Assembly: GCF_036370855.1 (NCBI RefSeq)
Contig: NC_088099.1
Location: 27,371,501-27,435,500, forward strand
Reading direction: 5' to 3'
DNA from: Dromaius novaehollandiae
Lineage: Eukaryota; Chordata; Aves; Casuariiformes; Dromaiidae
DNA length: 64,000 nt
Position numbers and translations under genes: made by a program. How positions within the stretch are numbered: the stretch's first letter is position 1; every line of letters begins with the position of its first letter. The notes below the pieces were generated by a model. That model did no database searches. It was not told where the DNA came from and saw only the letters and a list, made by a program, of their open reading frames with translations. Positions 63,101 through 64,000 of the stretch are shown here, in pieces.

Positions 63101-64000
63101 TTGATATAGTTTAAATTTGTACTGCTATGGATCAGGTAAAACACTGGCCTAATATCAGTTATTGTGGAATCTTGGCTTTGAACAACTCTCAGTGATGCAA
63201 CTATCTATTATGCTTTTTTATGCTATGAAGCTATCTAATCGTTGTTGATTCTTTTTTCCTTCCTATAAAAACTGACTTTTAAATTATTTTTTACATGTAT
63301 ATTTTTTCCATGAAATGCAGGAAATACTGTAGAGGTTTTGCCTTTGAAACAGCAGTGAAATGACAATGTGATGAGTCATTTCAAACCTCCTTTTCATAAC
63401 TTAGTGTAGGAATGGAAGTCAAGGTAAAAACAGAGGCGGTTCTGTGGTCAGTATCATTACTTATATATGAAGTACCTAAGTAAAAATTTAGGACGTGAAT
63501 ATTCTTTACATTGTATACAATCACTTTTACTATATCTATAGAATTACCTTGCTTCTTCTCTCATGTCCTCAGTCTTTCTTGTTTAATCATCAATAAGACT
63601 GTCTTTTGTATAGATACATACAAATATAAATATTAATCTATTTTCAGTGAGCAATTTCACAGTATGAATAATGACAAGTGAATGTCAAGTTGTTACTGAC
63701 AACAGATAATTTGTCTTCAGAATCTTGATAAATTTGTTCAGAGAAAGTGTTTATTAAACAGTTTCAAATAGATGTTTATAAGTTTATTCTCCACTGACAG
63801 GCAGAAAGAGTTGGTTTATGATGGCAAATTATTTGCTATGAACATTTCAATCATATATATAATTTCAGGTATAAATCCTCACTAGTGGTTTCCTATTCTC
63901 TTGTATTGCAAATTTCATTGTGAAAGTTTTGGATTTTTTTTTCCTGTGTTCCCTTTTTTTGCAAAAGAAACCTGATTCAGGATATCATTGAAAGCAGTGA

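Larger units (their letters stand above)
38853..64000 (+). other. Presumed intron 2 of the ACAD-like gene (at least 25 kb, open at the window end)
   Basis: I looked for downstream acyl-CoA dehydrogenase motifs (EYGG, the GSD and TNG blocks, the FAD- and substrate-binding segments) in short exons with proper splice sites and did not find them. Minus-strand frames also show no BET1, the gene expected further along by synteny. The sequence is AT-rich with a few patches and repeats listed separately. A short or divergent exon could have been missed. Confidence 0.55.

Noticed and set aside
1-64000. CRISPR arrays, bacterial operons, phage or endogenous retrovirus genes
   Set aside because: No regularly spaced repeats, no gag, pol or env-like frames, and no compact operon structure; the window is eukaryotic nuclear DNA.

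Overview
The window looks like vertebrate nuclear DNA, most likely from a bird. The genes are intron-split, the background is AT-rich with three sharp CpG islands at promoters, and interspersed repeats are very sparse. One short stretch looks like an old CR1 LINE, the dominant retroposon of birds and reptiles. The gene order TFPI2 (minus) then GNG11 (plus) matches the segment corresponding to human 7q21.3. I cannot name the species; a non-avian reptile is not excluded.

Layout. 1-8,540: intergenic, no gene seen; it holds a GC-rich patch (about 2,397-2,700) and the CR1-like remnant (about 2,836-2,905). 8,560-14,434: TFPI2 on the minus strand, complete in five coding exons (238 codons, three Kunitz domains and a basic tail), with a TATA box and CpG island at its 5' end. 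14,880-17,640: intergenic; GNGT1, which lies here in mammals, was not found. 17,640-21,320: GNG11 on the plus strand, complete in two coding exons (73 codons) with a probable extra 5' UTR intron. 21,305-64,000: a CpG island starts a third gene about 170 bp after the GNG11 poly(A) signal. Its first two coding exons (21,491-21,661 and 38,732-38,852) encode a mitochondrial-type presequence and the start of an acyl-CoA dehydrogenase N-terminal domain, resembling the 'probable acyl-CoA dehydrogenase 6' group. I found no later exon, so 38,853-64,000 is read as intron 2, with the rest of the gene beyond the window.

The three genes are neighbours rather than a pathway: a secreted serine-protease inhibitor, a membrane-anchored G-protein gamma subunit and a probable mitochondrial flavoenzyme. 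Nothing resembles a new defence or mobile system. The best points for follow-up are the acyl-CoA dehydrogenase gene in a place where mammals have none, the canonical second Kunitz domain of this TFPI2, the missing GNGT1, two CpG-rich patches inside the large intron, and an unidentified dispersed repeat pair.
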